Position numbers and translations under genes: made by a program. Positions 1-9,147 of a DNA stretch of 64,000 bases are shown here, in pieces. Origin of the DNA: Flavobacterium sp. KJJ (lineage in GTDB: Bacteria > Bacteroidota > Bacteroidia > Flavobacteriales > Flavobacteriaceae); NCBI RefSeq assembly GCF_000708595.2, contig NZ_JARP01000003.1, forward strand, positions 62,001 to 126,000, written 5' to 3'. Under the pieces are notes generated by a model. The model did not search any database and was not told the origin of the DNA. It saw only the letters and a list, made by a program, of their open reading frames with translations. How positions within the stretch are numbered: position 1 is the stretch's first letter; each line of letters starts with the position of its first letter.

Positions 1-1933
1 CTGCTGTCTTTAATACGTAGCTGCCAGTTCGTTCACTTGTTGGTAAAACAAATTCACCTGAAAAAGATCCAAATTCATTGGTATGTACATCAATCTCTTT
101 GAAGTCTTTATAATTAGGATTTTGAACTTTTATTTTCAAAGTAACATTAGGTACAACTGTCGTTTTGTCTTTGTCCTTTTGAACAACAATTCCTTTATAG
201 AAAACAGTTTGCCCAGGACGATAAATGGCTCTGTCTAAGTAAAATTGGACTTTTGCTCTAATTTTTTCTTCAGAACCGTTATTTGAGTAATTATAAATTT
301 GATTTAAATATCTTTTTCCTATAGATAAAGTGTCACCAGGAGTTGAGAAAATCAGCATTTCATCATTATGTTCATTGTTTATCACTCTTTCATACGAAGC
401 GATTCCATTTTGGTCTGTTTTTAGAGATTGTAAAGGTAATTTTATAGTGACATTTTCAATTGGATATCCTGTTTTTCTATCCAGAATTTGAAAAACATTG
501 TTTTTGATTTCTTTTGTAGCCAAAACTGAAATATTTGAAATTGTGATAAAATCAAACGCAAATGCTTTTCCGTTTTTTATATCAGAATCACTTTCAAAAT
601 AAGCCATATAAGAACCTTTTTCTAGTTGAGGCAAAAGTAGTTCTGTACTATGCGAAAAGTAATCTTCGTTGTGTAAAAGAGTGTAGCTTTTAGAAACAAT
701 TGGTTGCTGTTTTTCAAAGGTTTTATGTGCTAAAATATCAGATTTAGGTGGTAAAATTGCTAATTCGGCCAATTGTTGTTGAGTGATTTTATAAAACGAA
801 ACTTTCAAATTGTTAATATTTGTGTAGGTAATAGAGGCCCTGGTGTTTTCTCCTTGGTAACTGTTTTGTAAAAGTTGAATGTAGACTTGCTTCGATTTTA
901 TTTGTTGCTTTTTTTGTAAAGCTAATTTATATGCGTTTGAGTGATTATTGTTTGCCAAAATACTGTCAATTAGTGCTACAGCTTTGATATTATAATCAGG
1001 AGTTCTTGTTTTCGAGGCAAATTCTGCAAAATATAACGCTTTTTTTAATTGAATTTTTTGAATTAGCTTTTCGTCTTTGACTGTTTTTTGAAAATTGTTT
1101 AAAGAACTAATATAGTTATCATCATAGTCAATTAAATTTTTTTTGCAAAACTGCATTCTTTCCCATCGGTTTTCTGCAGTCGGAAAATTGGCTTCTTGTT
1201 TTTGATATAACGATAAAACAGTTCGTAAGTTTTCATTTTTTACAAAATCGAAATTCAGTTTTATAAAATCAGTAGCGTTTCCTAAAAGTTGTTTTTTATA
1301 AGCTATAAAATCACTTCTGTTAGCTTCAAATTCAGTGATTTTAGAAAAATAGTAATTTATATTTTCTTTTAAAACATAATCATAAACGGTTTGGTTTGAA
1401 AAGTCATTTTCTGTTGCGTAATCAAATACAGACTCATATTTGGTAAGTAAAGTGTTTTTTAGAATAGTTTCATTCTCAAATGATTTTTTATAAGCCTTGT
1501 CAATCTGCTCTATGAAACTATTTTCTGACCAAGTCATAAAGTCATCATCTAGACCAATTGTATTCGTTCTGTTGTAAAAATTATATCGGTTATTAGAATA
1601 ATAATCGGTCAAACAGTTTGCATAAACTAAATTCAAAATTGCTTTCGAAGGTGTCGAAACACTATTAATTTCTTTTTTAAGATTATTCAAAATTTTGGTT
1701 TGAGCATTTTCATCAACGACTTGCAAATATTTCGATTGGTAAAAAAAGCATTTTATCATTTGCACTTCGTCTTTTTGGGCAATTGCTTTTTTGTATATTT
1801 CTGCAACAGCGTCGTTTGCTGATTTTACTTTTCCTTCGTTTTCGAAAGCAATTACGTTCTCCCATTTTTTATCTGTTTGTTGTGCAAATAAGGTTGTAGA
1901 AATCAATAAGAAAGCAAATAATATATTTTTCAT
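1..1933 (-). CDS. Alpha-2-macroglobulin-like MG2-domain protein, 5' part only
   Basis: This open frame starts with ATG at 1933 and runs off the left edge, giving 644 codons without a stop. The first 19 residues form a Sec signal peptide ending in LFAQQ. A long helical-looking, Lys/Asn-rich region of about 400 residues follows. Near residues 565-580 there is a YRPGQTV motif, the hallmark of the MG2 domain of bacterial alpha-2-macroglobulins. Full-length Bacteroidota relatives are usually well over 1500 residues, so most of the protein lies outside the window. Family members are envelope proteins thought to trap proteases or contribute to envelope integrity; the role here is not known. It is divergent from the TPR gene at 2064, with 130 bases between them. 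Whether the thioester motif is present cannot be judged from this fragment. Confidence 0.8.
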   Translation of the reverse strand, partial: MKNILFAFLLISTTLFAQQTDKKWENVIAFENEGKVKSANDAVAEIYKKAIAQKDEVQMIKCFFYQSKYLQVVDENAQTKILNNLKKEINSVSTPSKAILNLVYANCLTDYYSNNRYNFYNRTNTIGLDDDFMTWSENSFIEQIDKAYKKSFENETILKNTLLTKYESVFDYATENDFSNQTVYDYVLKENINYYFSKITEFEANRSDFIAYKKQLLGNATDFIKLNFDFVKNENLRTVLSLYQKQEANFPTAENRWERMQFCKKNLIDYDDNYISSLNNFQKTVKDEKLIQKIQLKKALYFAEFASKTRTPDYNIKAVALIDSILANNNHSNAYKLALQKKQQIKSKQVYIQLLQNSYQGENTRASITYTNINNLKVSFYKITQQQLAELAILPPKSDILAHKTFEKQQPIVSKSYTLLHNEDYFSHSTELLLPQLEKGSYMAYFESDSDIKNGKAFAFDFITISNISVLATKEIKNNVFQILDRKTGYPIENVTIKLPLQSLKTDQNGIASYERVINNEHNDEMLIFSTPGDTLSIGKRYLNQIYNYSNNGSEEKIRAKVQFYLDRAIYRPGQTVFYKGIVVQKDKDKTTVVPNVTLKIKVQNPNYKDFKEIDVHTNEFGSFSGEFVLPTSERTGSYVLKTA

Positions 1934-2051
1934 ACTTCTGTTTTAGTATATAGAGAGCCGTTTTTAAAGAAAGGTTGGGGCCAACTTTAAAATAATTTCG
2001 TACAAATTACTAATTTATCTCTAAAAGCAAATTATCGATGCTATATTTCGT

Positions 2052-2059
2052 TATTTTTG
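2052..2059 (+). promoter_or_regulatory. Candidate -7 box, leaderless start
   Basis: TATTTTTG matches the Bacteroidota -7 consensus TAnnTTTG. It ends four bases before the ATG at 2064, so transcription would begin at or next to the start codon. No clear TTTG is present 19-20 bases upstream. The call rests on this box alone. Confidence 0.4.
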
Positions 2060-2063
2060 AGAT

Positions 2064-2750
2064 ATGAAAAAACTACTACTCTTTTTTTTATTTGTGCCAA
2101 TATGTATTTGGTCGCAATCTAATTTTGAAAAAGCAGAAAAGTTATTTCATGCCAAAAAGTATGACGAAGCACAATTGCTGTTCGAAGGAATTCTAAAAAC
2201 GAAACCTTCTGACATAAAAACAATTGAATATTTAGGCGATATCGAATCATATAAAAAATCATGGGTTGACGCTGGAAAATATTTCAGGAAATTAACAGAG
2301 TTAAAACCAACCGAAGCGAATTATTTTTTTAAGTATGGCGGCGCCTTAGCCATGCGTGCGATGGAAGTAAATAAATTTAAAGCTTTAGGAATGGTCGATG
2401 ATATGAAATCGGCGTTTGAAAAAGCAATTGCTCTAAATCCCAAACATATTCAAGCCAGATGGGCATTAATAGAATTGTATTTGCAATTACCCGGAATTGT
2501 TGGCGGAAGCGAGTCGAAAGCACTAGCGTATTCGAATGAATTAGCACAATTTTCGCCCGTTGATGGTTATATGTCGAGAGGAAGAATTGATGAATATTTT
2601 AAAAGATATGCATCGGCAGAAAAAAATTATATCAAAGCAAATGAAATTGGTAAATCAAAAATTACATTTCAAAAATTATATAATTTATATTTGAACAAAT
2701 TAAAAGACCCAAAAAAAGCACAAGAATTGAAACGAAAATTTGACGCTTAA
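2064..2750 (+). CDS. Secreted TPR-repeat protein
   Basis: The protein has 228 residues. Residues 1-18 are a signal peptide ending in IWSQS, and the rest is helical with at least three recognisable tetratricopeptide units. These cover about residues 20-90 and 115-215, with the pattern A-x3-F/Y-x3-L-x-L-x-P. TPR proteins of this kind scaffold protein complexes in the periplasm; no partner is evident here. The gene is followed after 65 bases by the Mpl-like ligase, and a short imperfect direct repeat lies in the gap. It may be co-transcribed with that ligase because no terminator separates them. The family is clear, but the precise function is unknown. Confidence 0.8.
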   Translation: MKKLLLFFLFVPICIWSQSNFEKAEKLFHAKKYDEAQLLFEGILKTKPSDIKTIEYLGDIESYKKSWVDAGKYFRKLTELKPTEANYFFKYGGALAMRAMEVNKFKALGMVDDMKSAFEKAIALNPKHIQARWALIELYLQLPGIVGGSESKALAYSNELAQFSPVDGYMSRGRIDEYFKRYASAEKNYIKANEIGKSKITFQKLYNLYLNKLKDPKKAQELKRKFDA

Positions 2751-2778
2751 AGGTCGATTCAAAGATAAATTTCAATTG

Positions 2779-2814
2779 AAAAATTGGAATTTAGAACTTA
2801 AAAATTAGAATTTT
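2779..2814 (+). repeat. Imperfect AT-rich direct repeat
   Basis: AAAAATTGGAATTTA at 2779-2793 and AAAAATTAGAATTTT at 2800-2814 agree at 13 of 15 positions with a 21-base period. The repeat lies directly before the ATG at 2816. Similar AAAATT/GAATTTT strings occur on the other strand at 8196-8221. It may be a degenerate intergenic repeat. Confidence 0.4.
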
Positions 2815-2815
2815 A

Positions 2816-4171
2816 ATGAAAACACATTTCATCGCCATCGGCGGAAGTGCCATGCACAATTTAGCATTAGCATTGCATAATAAAGGCTATCAGGTTACAG
2901 GTAGTGATGATGCTATTTTTGAACCATCAAAATCAAGATTAGAGAAAAAGGGAATTTTGCCAGCTGAATTAGGTTGGTTTCCGGAAAAAATAACATCAGA
3001 TATTGAAGCTGTAATTTTAGGAATGCACGCAAAAGCAGATAATCCTGAACTGCTGCAAGCACAAGAATTAGGTTTGAAAATCTATTCTTATCCAGAATTT
3101 TTATACGAGCAATCTAAAAATAAAACTCGCGTTGTAATTGGAGGTTCTCACGGAAAAACGACTATTACTTCGATGATTTTGCACGTAATGCATTATCATA
3201 ATATTGAAGTTGATTATATGGTTGGAGCGCAGTTAGAAGGTTTTGATACCATGGTACATCTTACTGAAGAAAATGATTTTATGGTTTTGGAAGGTGATGA
3301 ATATTTGTCTTCGCCGATTGACAGACGTCCTAAATTTCACTTATATCAGCCTAATATTGCTTTAATTTCCGGAATCGCCTGGGATCATATCAATGTTTTT
3401 CCAACATATGAAAATTATGTAGAGCAGTTCGAAATTTTTATTGGTAAAATCACAAACGGAGGAATTTTAGTTTACAACGAAAATGATCCAGAAGTAAAAC
3501 GCGTTGCAGAAGCTGCGACAAACCCAATTCGCAAACTAGCTTATTCTACACCAAAATATACTGTTAGCGATGGCGTAACTTTATTAGAAACTCCAGAAGG
3601 CGATATGCCAATTGAAGTTTTTGGCGCACACAACTTAAATAATTTGGCGGGAGCAAAATGGATTTGCCAAAACATGGGGGTTGACGAAGCTGATTTTTAC
3701 GAAGCAATCGCCAGTTTTAAAGGAGCTTCTAAAAGATTAGAAAAAATTGCCGAAGGAAAAGGTAAAGTAGCGTATAAAGATTTTGCGCATTCGCCAAGTA
3801 AAGTAGCTGCAACAACTAAAGCAGTAAAAGAGCAATATCCGAACAGAACTTTAGTAGCTTGTTTAGAACTGCATACGTATAGCAGTTTAAATGCTGAATT
3901 TTTGAAAGAATACGAAGGCGCACTTGAATATGCAGATGTTGCCGTTGTTTTCTATTCTCCAGATGCTGTAAAAATTAAGCAGTTAGAAGAAGTTACCTAT
4001 GAGCAGATTGCGTCTTCATTTAATCGTGAAGATTTAATTATTTACACCAATCCGGCTGAATTCAAAGAATATTTATTCAATTTAAATCTTGAAAATTCTG
4101 CACTTTTATTAATGAGTTCAGGAAATTACGGAGGCTTAAATTTTGATGAAGTAAAAGAATTGATTAATTAA
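2816..4171 (+). CDS. mpl: UDP-N-acetylmuramate:peptide ligase (Mpl-like), peptidoglycan recycling
   Basis: This is a 451-residue Mur ligase. The N-terminal Rossmann domain begins HFIAIGGSAMHNLA. The ATP-binding loop GGSHGKTTITS is near residues 108-118, followed by the central domain, and the C-terminal domain contains KVAYKDFAHSPSKVAAT near residue 320. Mpl joins recovered murein tripeptide to UDP-MurNAc in the cytoplasm, bypassing MurC to MurE. The N-terminal GGSAMHNLA differs from the GIGGxGMSG of MurC, which favours Mpl. A perfect hairpin terminator follows 29 bases after the stop. The upstream TPR gene could share its transcript. MurC is the main alternative, but murC normally lies in the dcw cluster, which is absent here. 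Confidence 0.85.
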   Translation: MKTHFIAIGGSAMHNLALALHNKGYQVTGSDDAIFEPSKSRLEKKGILPAELGWFPEKITSDIEAVILGMHAKADNPELLQAQELGLKIYSYPEFLYEQSKNKTRVVIGGSHGKTTITSMILHVMHYHNIEVDYMVGAQLEGFDTMVHLTEENDFMVLEGDEYLSSPIDRRPKFHLYQPNIALISGIAWDHINVFPTYENYVEQFEIFIGKITNGGILVYNENDPEVKRVAEAATNPIRKLAYSTPKYTVSDGVTLLETPEGDMPIEVFGAHNLNNLAGAKWICQNMGVDEADFYEAIASFKGASKRLEKIAEGKGKVAYKDFAHSPSKVAATTKAVKEQYPNRTLVACLELHTYSSLNAEFLKEYEGALEYADVAVVFYSPDAVKIKQLEEVTYEQIASSFNREDLIIYTNPAEFKEYLFNLNLENSALLLMSSGNYGGLNFDEVKELIN

Positions 4172-4200
4172 AATAATTCGTCATTTGAAAATTAGATAAT

Positions 4201-4231
4201 ATGCCAATCGTAGACTCGATTGGCATTTTTG
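4201..4231 (+). terminator. Rho-independent terminator after mpl
   Basis: ATGCCAATCG at 4201-4210 pairs perfectly with CGATTGGCAT at 4217-4226 across a six-base loop. A short T-run follows the stem. Confidence 0.85.
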
Positions 4232-4294
4232 TTTTGCTTTTTATGAATGATTTTTCTTATTTTTCAATATATTCGCCATTTAAGATATTACAAG

Positions 4295-4756
4295 ATGAAC
4301 CAAAATATAAAAGTTGTAAAAACAACAAGCGAGAATCCTGATTTTATTTCTTTGATCGAAACATTCGATACTTTTTTGTGGGAACGTTATCCAGAATTAA
4401 AAAGGGATTATTGGGGAAATAATTTAATCGAATTTAACCCGAATGTAATTGTTGTTTATTTAGATAAAAAACCAGTTGGCTGTGGCTGTTTTAAAAAATA
4501 TAATAAAAATACCGCAGAGTTAAAAAGAATGTTTGTTTCGCCAGAAGCTCGAGGTTTGGGTTTGGCACAATTAATAATTTTAGAATTAGAAAAAGAGGCA
4601 AGAAACAATGGTTTTGAAATTTTTATTTTAGAAACTTTATACAAACAAGTCGAAGCAATTAGTCTTTACCAAAAAGTAGGATTTAAGATTGTTGACAATT
4701 ATGAGCCATATGTTGGCTTAACTAATAGTGTTTGCATGAGTAAAACCATTAATTAA
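4295..4756 (+). CDS. GNAT family N-acetyltransferase
   Basis: The 153-residue protein has the GNAT acetyl-CoA loop RGLGLAQLI at about residues 85-93, preceded by ELKRMFVSPEA. The later LYQKVGFKIVDNYEPY is typical of the GNAT C-terminal strand and helix. The substrate cannot be told from sequence. I chose the start MNQNIKVV. An in-frame ATG at 4247 would add 16 hydrophobic and aromatic residues that fit no GNAT fold and would sit just behind the mpl terminator. The gene ends six bases before radC, so the two are probably co-transcribed. Confidence 0.8.
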   Translation: MNQNIKVVKTTSENPDFISLIETFDTFLWERYPELKRDYWGNNLIEFNPNVIVVYLDKKPVGCGCFKKYNKNTAELKRMFVSPEARGLGLAQLIILELEKEARNNGFEIFILETLYKQVEAISLYQKVGFKIVDNYEPYVGLTNSVCMSKTIN

Positions 4757-4762
4757 ATTAAG

Positions 4763-5452
4763 ATGGAAGCAACTCATTTTCCTATTACTAATTGGTCAGA
4801 AGATGATAGGCCACGTGAAAAATTAATGCTTAAGGGTAAAAGTGTTTTAAGCGATGCCGAATTAATTGCGATTTTAATCGGTTCAGGAAGCCGTAACGAA
4901 TCGGCTGTAGATTTAAGCAAAAGAATTTTGGCAAGTGCAGATAATCTTAATGTTTTAGGCAAGATGTCTATTTCTCAATTAATGAATTTTAAAGGAATAG
5001 GAGAGGCAAAGGCCATTACAATTATTGCGGCGCTAGAACTTGGCCGACGCCGAAGAGCAGAAGATGCAGTCGAACTTATAAAAATTACTTCAAGCAAATT
5101 GGTATTCGAAATTATGCAGCCTATAATAGGAGAACTGCCACATGAAGAATTTTGGGTGCTTTTTCTTAATAATTCAAACAAAGTAATTTCGAAATCGCAA
5201 TTGAGCAAAGGTGGTATTGCAGGTACGATTGTCGATGTTCGGCTGGTTTTTAAATTGGCCTTAGAAAATGGAGCTACGGGCTTGATTTTGTGTCACAATC
5301 ATCCTTCGGGAAATTTACAGCCAAGCGATGCCGACAAACAAATTACAAAAAGATTGAGGCAGGCAGGAGATAGTCTAGATGTTAAAGTTTTAGACCATTT
5401 GATTATTACTGAAACAAAATATTATAGTTTTGTAGATGAAGGAATTTTTTAG
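4763..5452 (+). CDS. radC: RadC family JAB/MPN-domain protein
   Basis: The protein has 229 residues, the normal RadC length. The N-terminal half carries a helix-hairpin-helix-like segment with FKGIGEAKAITI near residue 75. The C-terminal half is a JAB1/MPN metalloprotease-like domain with the intact metal motif HNHPSGNLQPSDAD near residues 178-191. RadC is widespread, but its biochemical role is unsettled; early DNA-repair claims were not upheld. It lies between the GNAT gene and the HAD phosphatase with very short gaps (6 and 3 bases), so it is part of a small operon. Confidence 0.92.
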   Translation: MEATHFPITNWSEDDRPREKLMLKGKSVLSDAELIAILIGSGSRNESAVDLSKRILASADNLNVLGKMSISQLMNFKGIGEAKAITIIAALELGRRRRAEDAVELIKITSSKLVFEIMQPIIGELPHEEFWVLFLNNSNKVISKSQLSKGGIAGTIVDVRLVFKLALENGATGLILCHNHPSGNLQPSDADKQITKRLRQAGDSLDVKVLDHLIITETKYYSFVDEGIF

Positions 5453-5455
5453 ATT

Positions 5456-6142
5456 ATGAACACCAATATTACCGACGTTTTTTTCGATTTAGATCATACC
5501 CTTTGGGATTTTGATAAAAATTCTGAAATGGCTTTTGATCGCATTTTTAATAGTAAATATCCCGAAATTAAAACTCAGGATTTTATCGAAAAATATGCTC
5601 CAATTAATCAGGCTTGCTGGAAGTTATATCAGAATGATGAAATAACGCATGTAGAACTGCGTTACAATAGATTAAAGTTTTCTTTTGATGCTTTAAATCT
5701 CGAAATTTCAGATGAAACCATTAACGAAATTGCAAATGATTATATTGAGTTTTTAACAGATAATAATTATCTTTTTGAAGGAGCAATTGAAGTTCTTGAA
5801 TATTTAAAACCAAAGTATAGATTGCATATTATAACGAATGGTTTTGCAACTGTTCAGGAAAAAAAAATAAAGAATGCATTGCTTGCCAGGTATTTTAATA
5901 CGATTACAAATTCAGAATTAGCAGGTGTAAAAAAACCAAATAGTATTATCTTTGATTATGCTGTCAATTTGGCTCAAGCCTCAAAAGAAAACAGTATTAT
6001 GATTGGCGATTGTCTTGATGCAGATGTTAATGGGGCATTAAATGCAGGTTTAGATGCTATTTTTTTTAATGAAAAAAGAGTTGATGTTCCTCAAAATATT
6101 AAACAAATAAACAATTTATTAGAACTTAAAAAATATTTATAA
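5456..6142 (+). CDS. yjjG: YjjG-type HAD nucleotidase
   Basis: This 228-residue HAD-superfamily hydrolase has all four motifs: DLDHTLWDFD near residue 12 with the nucleophile and acid aspartates, ITNGF near 127, KKPNSIIFDYA near 161, and IGDCLDADVNGALNAG near 181. The length and the TLWDFD motif match YjjG, a 5'-nucleotidase that removes non-canonical pyrimidine nucleotides. Other house-cleaning HAD phosphatases have similar sequences, so the exact substrate is uncertain. The stop overlaps the next start as TAATG, implying translational coupling with the secreted protein downstream. Confidence 0.85.
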   Translation: MNTNITDVFFDLDHTLWDFDKNSEMAFDRIFNSKYPEIKTQDFIEKYAPINQACWKLYQNDEITHVELRYNRLKFSFDALNLEISDETINEIANDYIEFLTDNNYLFEGAIEVLEYLKPKYRLHIITNGFATVQEKKIKNALLARYFNTITNSELAGVKKPNSIIFDYAVNLAQASKENSIMIGDCLDADVNGALNAGLDAIFFNEKRVDVPQNIKQINNLLELKKYL

Positions 6143-6885
6143 TGATGAGAATTAAATTTTTATTGGTTGCACTTGTTATTTCCGCTATTGGATTTGCACA
6201 ATCTGTTAATGATTACAAAGCAGTTATTGTGCCTTTGAAGTACGATTTTCTTAAAACTGAAAATCAATATAGGATGGCTACTACTAGCAAAGCAAATTTA
6301 ATAAAAGCAGGTTTTCAGGCTTTTTATGCAAATGAAGAACTTTCTCCTGAATTTGCAGATCGTTGTCAGCTTTTATACATGGATGTGAAAAAAGACAACG
6401 GATTCTTAATTACAAAACTTTTCGTGGAGTTTAAAGATTGTTACGGAAAAGTAATCTACACTTCAGAAATAGGTAAAAGTAAGGAAAAAGATTATGAAGC
6501 AGCATATAGAGAAAGTCTTAATTTAGCTTTTATGTCTATAAATGATTTACATTATAAATATAGCGGCAAAACTATAAGTACAAATACCAGAGCAGTGGTA
6601 ACAGCGGCACCAGTTACGGTTGCGGCAACTGTTACACCAGCAACTCCTGTGGCAGATGTTTCTGATCCAAATTTACTTTACGCACAGCCAACAGAAAACG
6701 GATATCAATTGATTGATAAAACGCCAAAAGTGGTTATGAAATTATTGAAAACATCTCGTCCAGATTCATTCATTGCAATAAAAGACGGTATTCAAGGCTC
6801 ATTAAATGCAAAAGACAATCAATGGTTTTTTGAATATTATCAAAATGATAAATTGATTTCTGAAAAAGTTTCAGTTAAATTTTAA
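6142..6885 (+). CDS. Secreted protein of unknown function
   Basis: The 247-residue protein has a signal peptide cut after IGFAQ near residue 20. It consists of two parts: residues 21-140 with several aromatic and charged strands, and residues 180-247, joined by an Ala/Thr/Val/Pro-rich linker at about 150-172 that looks disordered. I recognise no catalytic motif. The start overlaps the yjjG stop as TAATGATG, so either of two adjacent ATGs (6142 or 6145) could be used. It is the last gene of the radC-yjjG group and converges on rarA, with 15 bases between the stops and no obvious terminator. Confidence 0.6.
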   Translation: MMRIKFLLVALVISAIGFAQSVNDYKAVIVPLKYDFLKTENQYRMATTSKANLIKAGFQAFYANEELSPEFADRCQLLYMDVKKDNGFLITKLFVEFKDCYGKVIYTSEIGKSKEKDYEAAYRESLNLAFMSINDLHYKYSGKTISTNTRAVVTAAPVTVAATVTPATPVADVSDPNLLYAQPTENGYQLIDKTPKVVMKLLKTSRPDSFIAIKDGIQGSLNAKDNQWFFEYYQNDKLISEKVSVKF

Positions 6886-6900
6886 ATATAAAATTTGGTT

Positions 6901-8178
6901 CTAGTAACCATATTTATCTTTCCAGCGGTTCTTTAAAAATTCGCGGTTACTGTTCTCTCGAGAATTGTTTCCCGGATTGTAAAGAACCGTTTGTTTTATA
7001 GCATCTGGTAAAAATTCCTGCTCGGCAAAATTATTGGCATAATCATGAGCATATTTATAATCGTCGCCATACCCCAATTCTTTCATAAGTTTGGTTGGAG
7101 CATTTCGTAAGTGAATAGGAACTGGCAAATCACCTGTTTGTTTTACTAATTGCTGTGCAGTTCCAATTGCCATATAAGAGGCATTGCTTTTAGGTGATGT
7201 TGCTAAATAAATGGCACATTGGCTTAAAATAATGCGGCTTTCAGGATATCCAATAGTTGCTACTGCCTGAAAAGTATTGTTTGCCATAATAAAAGCAGTC
7301 GGATTTGCATTTCCAATATCTTCGCTTGATAATATAAGCATTCGTCTGGCAATGAATTTTACATCTTCTCCGCCTTCAATCATTCTGGCCAGCCAATAAA
7401 CAGCTCCATTAGGATCGCTCCCACGAATCGATTTAATAAAAGCTGAAACAATATCGTAATGCTGTTCACCGCTTTTGTCATACAAAACAGTATTTTGCTG
7501 TACCAATTCGAAAACACGATCGTTAGTGATCAAAACTTCATCATTTGCGGAAGCGTTTACAACTAATTCAAAAATGTTTAATAATTTTCGGCCATCTCCG
7601 CCAGAAAGTCTTAATAAAGCTTCGGTTTCTTTTAAAGTAATTTTTTTTGAAGCCATTTCCTTGTCTATTTTCATGGCGCGATGCAATAAAGCTTCTAAAT
7701 CAGCTTTTGTAAATGCGTTTAATATATAAACCTGACAGCGAGACAATAATGCGGGAATCACTTCAAAACTCGGGTTTTCTGTAGTGGCACCAATAAGAGT
7801 TATCCAGCCTTTTTCAACCGCGGCCAAAAGCGAATCTTGTTGCGATTTACTGAACCGGTGAATCTCATCAATAAATAAAATTGGATTTTTAGCTGTAAAT
7901 AAACCACCGCTTTGTTTTGCTTTTTCGATAACATCGCGAATATCTTTAACTCCAGAATTTATGGCGCTCAATATATAAAACGGACGTTTTGATTCCTGCG
8001 CAATAATTTGTGCCAAAGTAGTTTTACCAGTTCCAGGAGGCCCCCAAAATATTAAAGACGGAATAATTCCTTTCGAAATTTGTTGCGTCAAAGAGCCATT
8101 AGGTCCAACTAAATGACTTTGACTGATATAATCTTCTAATTTCTGTGGGCGAATACGCTCTGCTAAAGGTGCTTCCAT
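6901..8178 (-). CDS. rarA: RarA/MgsA AAA+ ATPase, replication-fork recombination factor
   Basis: The protein has 425 residues. The AAA+ core starts at the N-terminus, with [15 protein letters not shown] typical of the RarA/RuvB clade. Walker [10 protein letters not shown] is at about residues 45-53 and Walker [11 protein letters not shown] near 100-109. The sensor residues follow, then the C-terminal tetramerisation region with [15 protein letters not shown]. RarA acts at stalled replication forks and binds SSB. The length matches the family. It is divergent from the rhomboid gene, with a 138-base AT-rich intergenic region in between, and convergent with the unknown secreted protein. Confidence 0.95.
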   Translation of the reverse strand: MEAPLAERIRPQKLEDYISQSHLVGPNGSLTQQISKGIIPSLIFWGPPGTGKTTLAQIIAQESKRPFYILSAINSGVKDIRDVIEKAKQSGGLFTAKNPILFIDEIHRFSKSQQDSLLAAVEKGWITLIGATTENPSFEVIPALLSRCQVYILNAFTKADLEALLHRAMKIDKEMASKKITLKETEALLRLSGGDGRKLLNIFELVVNASANDEVLITNDRVFELVQQNTVLYDKSGEQHYDIVSAFIKSIRGSDPNGAVYWLARMIEGGEDVKFIARRMLILSSEDIGNANPTAFIMANNTFQAVATIGYPESRIILSQCAIYLATSPKSNASYMAIGTAQQLVKQTGDLPVPIHLRNAPTKLMKELGYGDDYKYAHDYANNFAEQEFLPDAIKQTVLYNPGNNSRENSNREFLKNRWKDKYGY

Positions 8179-8316
8179 TTTGTAAAATTACTATTTTCAA
8201 TTTTAATTTTAGAATTTTCAACTGCTATTAACGTCTTAAATTCGTTAGCTGACAAATTATCAGGTAATTTTATTTGGATAGTTTTTTGATGTTAACAATA
8301 ACAGATTTCTAAAAAT

Positions 8317-9081
8317 ATGAATGATAATCACTTTAAATTTTCGAATGCTGTAATTGGGCTACCATTATTTTTTGTCCTTTTTTTATGGATTGTATATTGG
8401 TTTCAAATTCGCTTTGATTTTGATTTTTATCAAAACGGAATTTATCCTCGAGATTTTTCAGGTCTGCAAGGGGTTTTGTTTAGCCCTTTTATTCATGAAA
8501 ATCTTGGGCATTTGTATAATAATTCAATTCCGCTTTTGGTTTTATTGGCAGCTTTGCAATTTTTTTATCCAAAACAAACAATTCCAGTTATTGCGTATGG
8601 GATTTTATTTTCAGGTTTAATAACTTGGGTTATTGGCAGAGAAAATTATCATATTGGTGCCAGCGGTTTAATTTATGTTTTAGTAAGTTTTATTTTTTTC
8701 AAAGGAATTCAAACGAGATATTATCGCTTAGTTGCGCTTTCTCTTTCAGTAATCTTATTATATGGAGGAATGATTTGGTATGTTTTTCCAGATGTTGATG
8801 CGACAATTTCTTGGGAAGGGCATTTGGCTGGTTTTATTACAGGTTTTGTTTTATCAATATTTTACAAAACACCAGAATATGCAAAACCTATTGTTTATGA
8901 TTGGCAAAAACCTGATTTTAATCCAGAGGATGATGCTTTTATGAAACACTTTGATGAAAACGGAAATTTTGCCAACACTGAAATTCCTGAAGAAGAATCA
9001 GAATCTATATCTACTTATTTTAATTCTGATGTTTCTGTTTTTTATACCGTAACGAAATCAGAATCAGATGATAAAATCTAA
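8317..9081 (+). CDS. Rhomboid-family intramembrane serine protease
   Basis: The 254-residue protein has about six transmembrane segments in residues 12-195 and a hydrophilic acidic tail. The catalytic dyad is visible: Ser116 in GASG and His169 in SWEGHLAGF. A rhomboid-type HENLGHLYNN motif is near residue 60 at the loop between the first helices. The enzyme would cleave membrane-anchored substrates within the inner membrane; the substrate is unknown. It stands alone between divergent rarA and the small secreted gene downstream. Confidence 0.93.
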   Translation: MNDNHFKFSNAVIGLPLFFVLFLWIVYWFQIRFDFDFYQNGIYPRDFSGLQGVLFSPFIHENLGHLYNNSIPLLVLLAALQFFYPKQTIPVIAYGILFSGLITWVIGRENYHIGASGLIYVLVSFIFFKGIQTRYYRLVALSLSVILLYGGMIWYVFPDVDATISWEGHLAGFITGFVLSIFYKTPEYAKPIVYDWQKPDFNPEDDAFMKHFDENGNFANTEIPEEESESISTYFNSDVSVFYTVTKSESDDKI

Positions 9082-9147
9082 ATGCTGAGAATTTTTGCTC
9101 TAAAAAGCGTATTTTTGTTAGAGACATTCTAATTTCATTTACTTATT

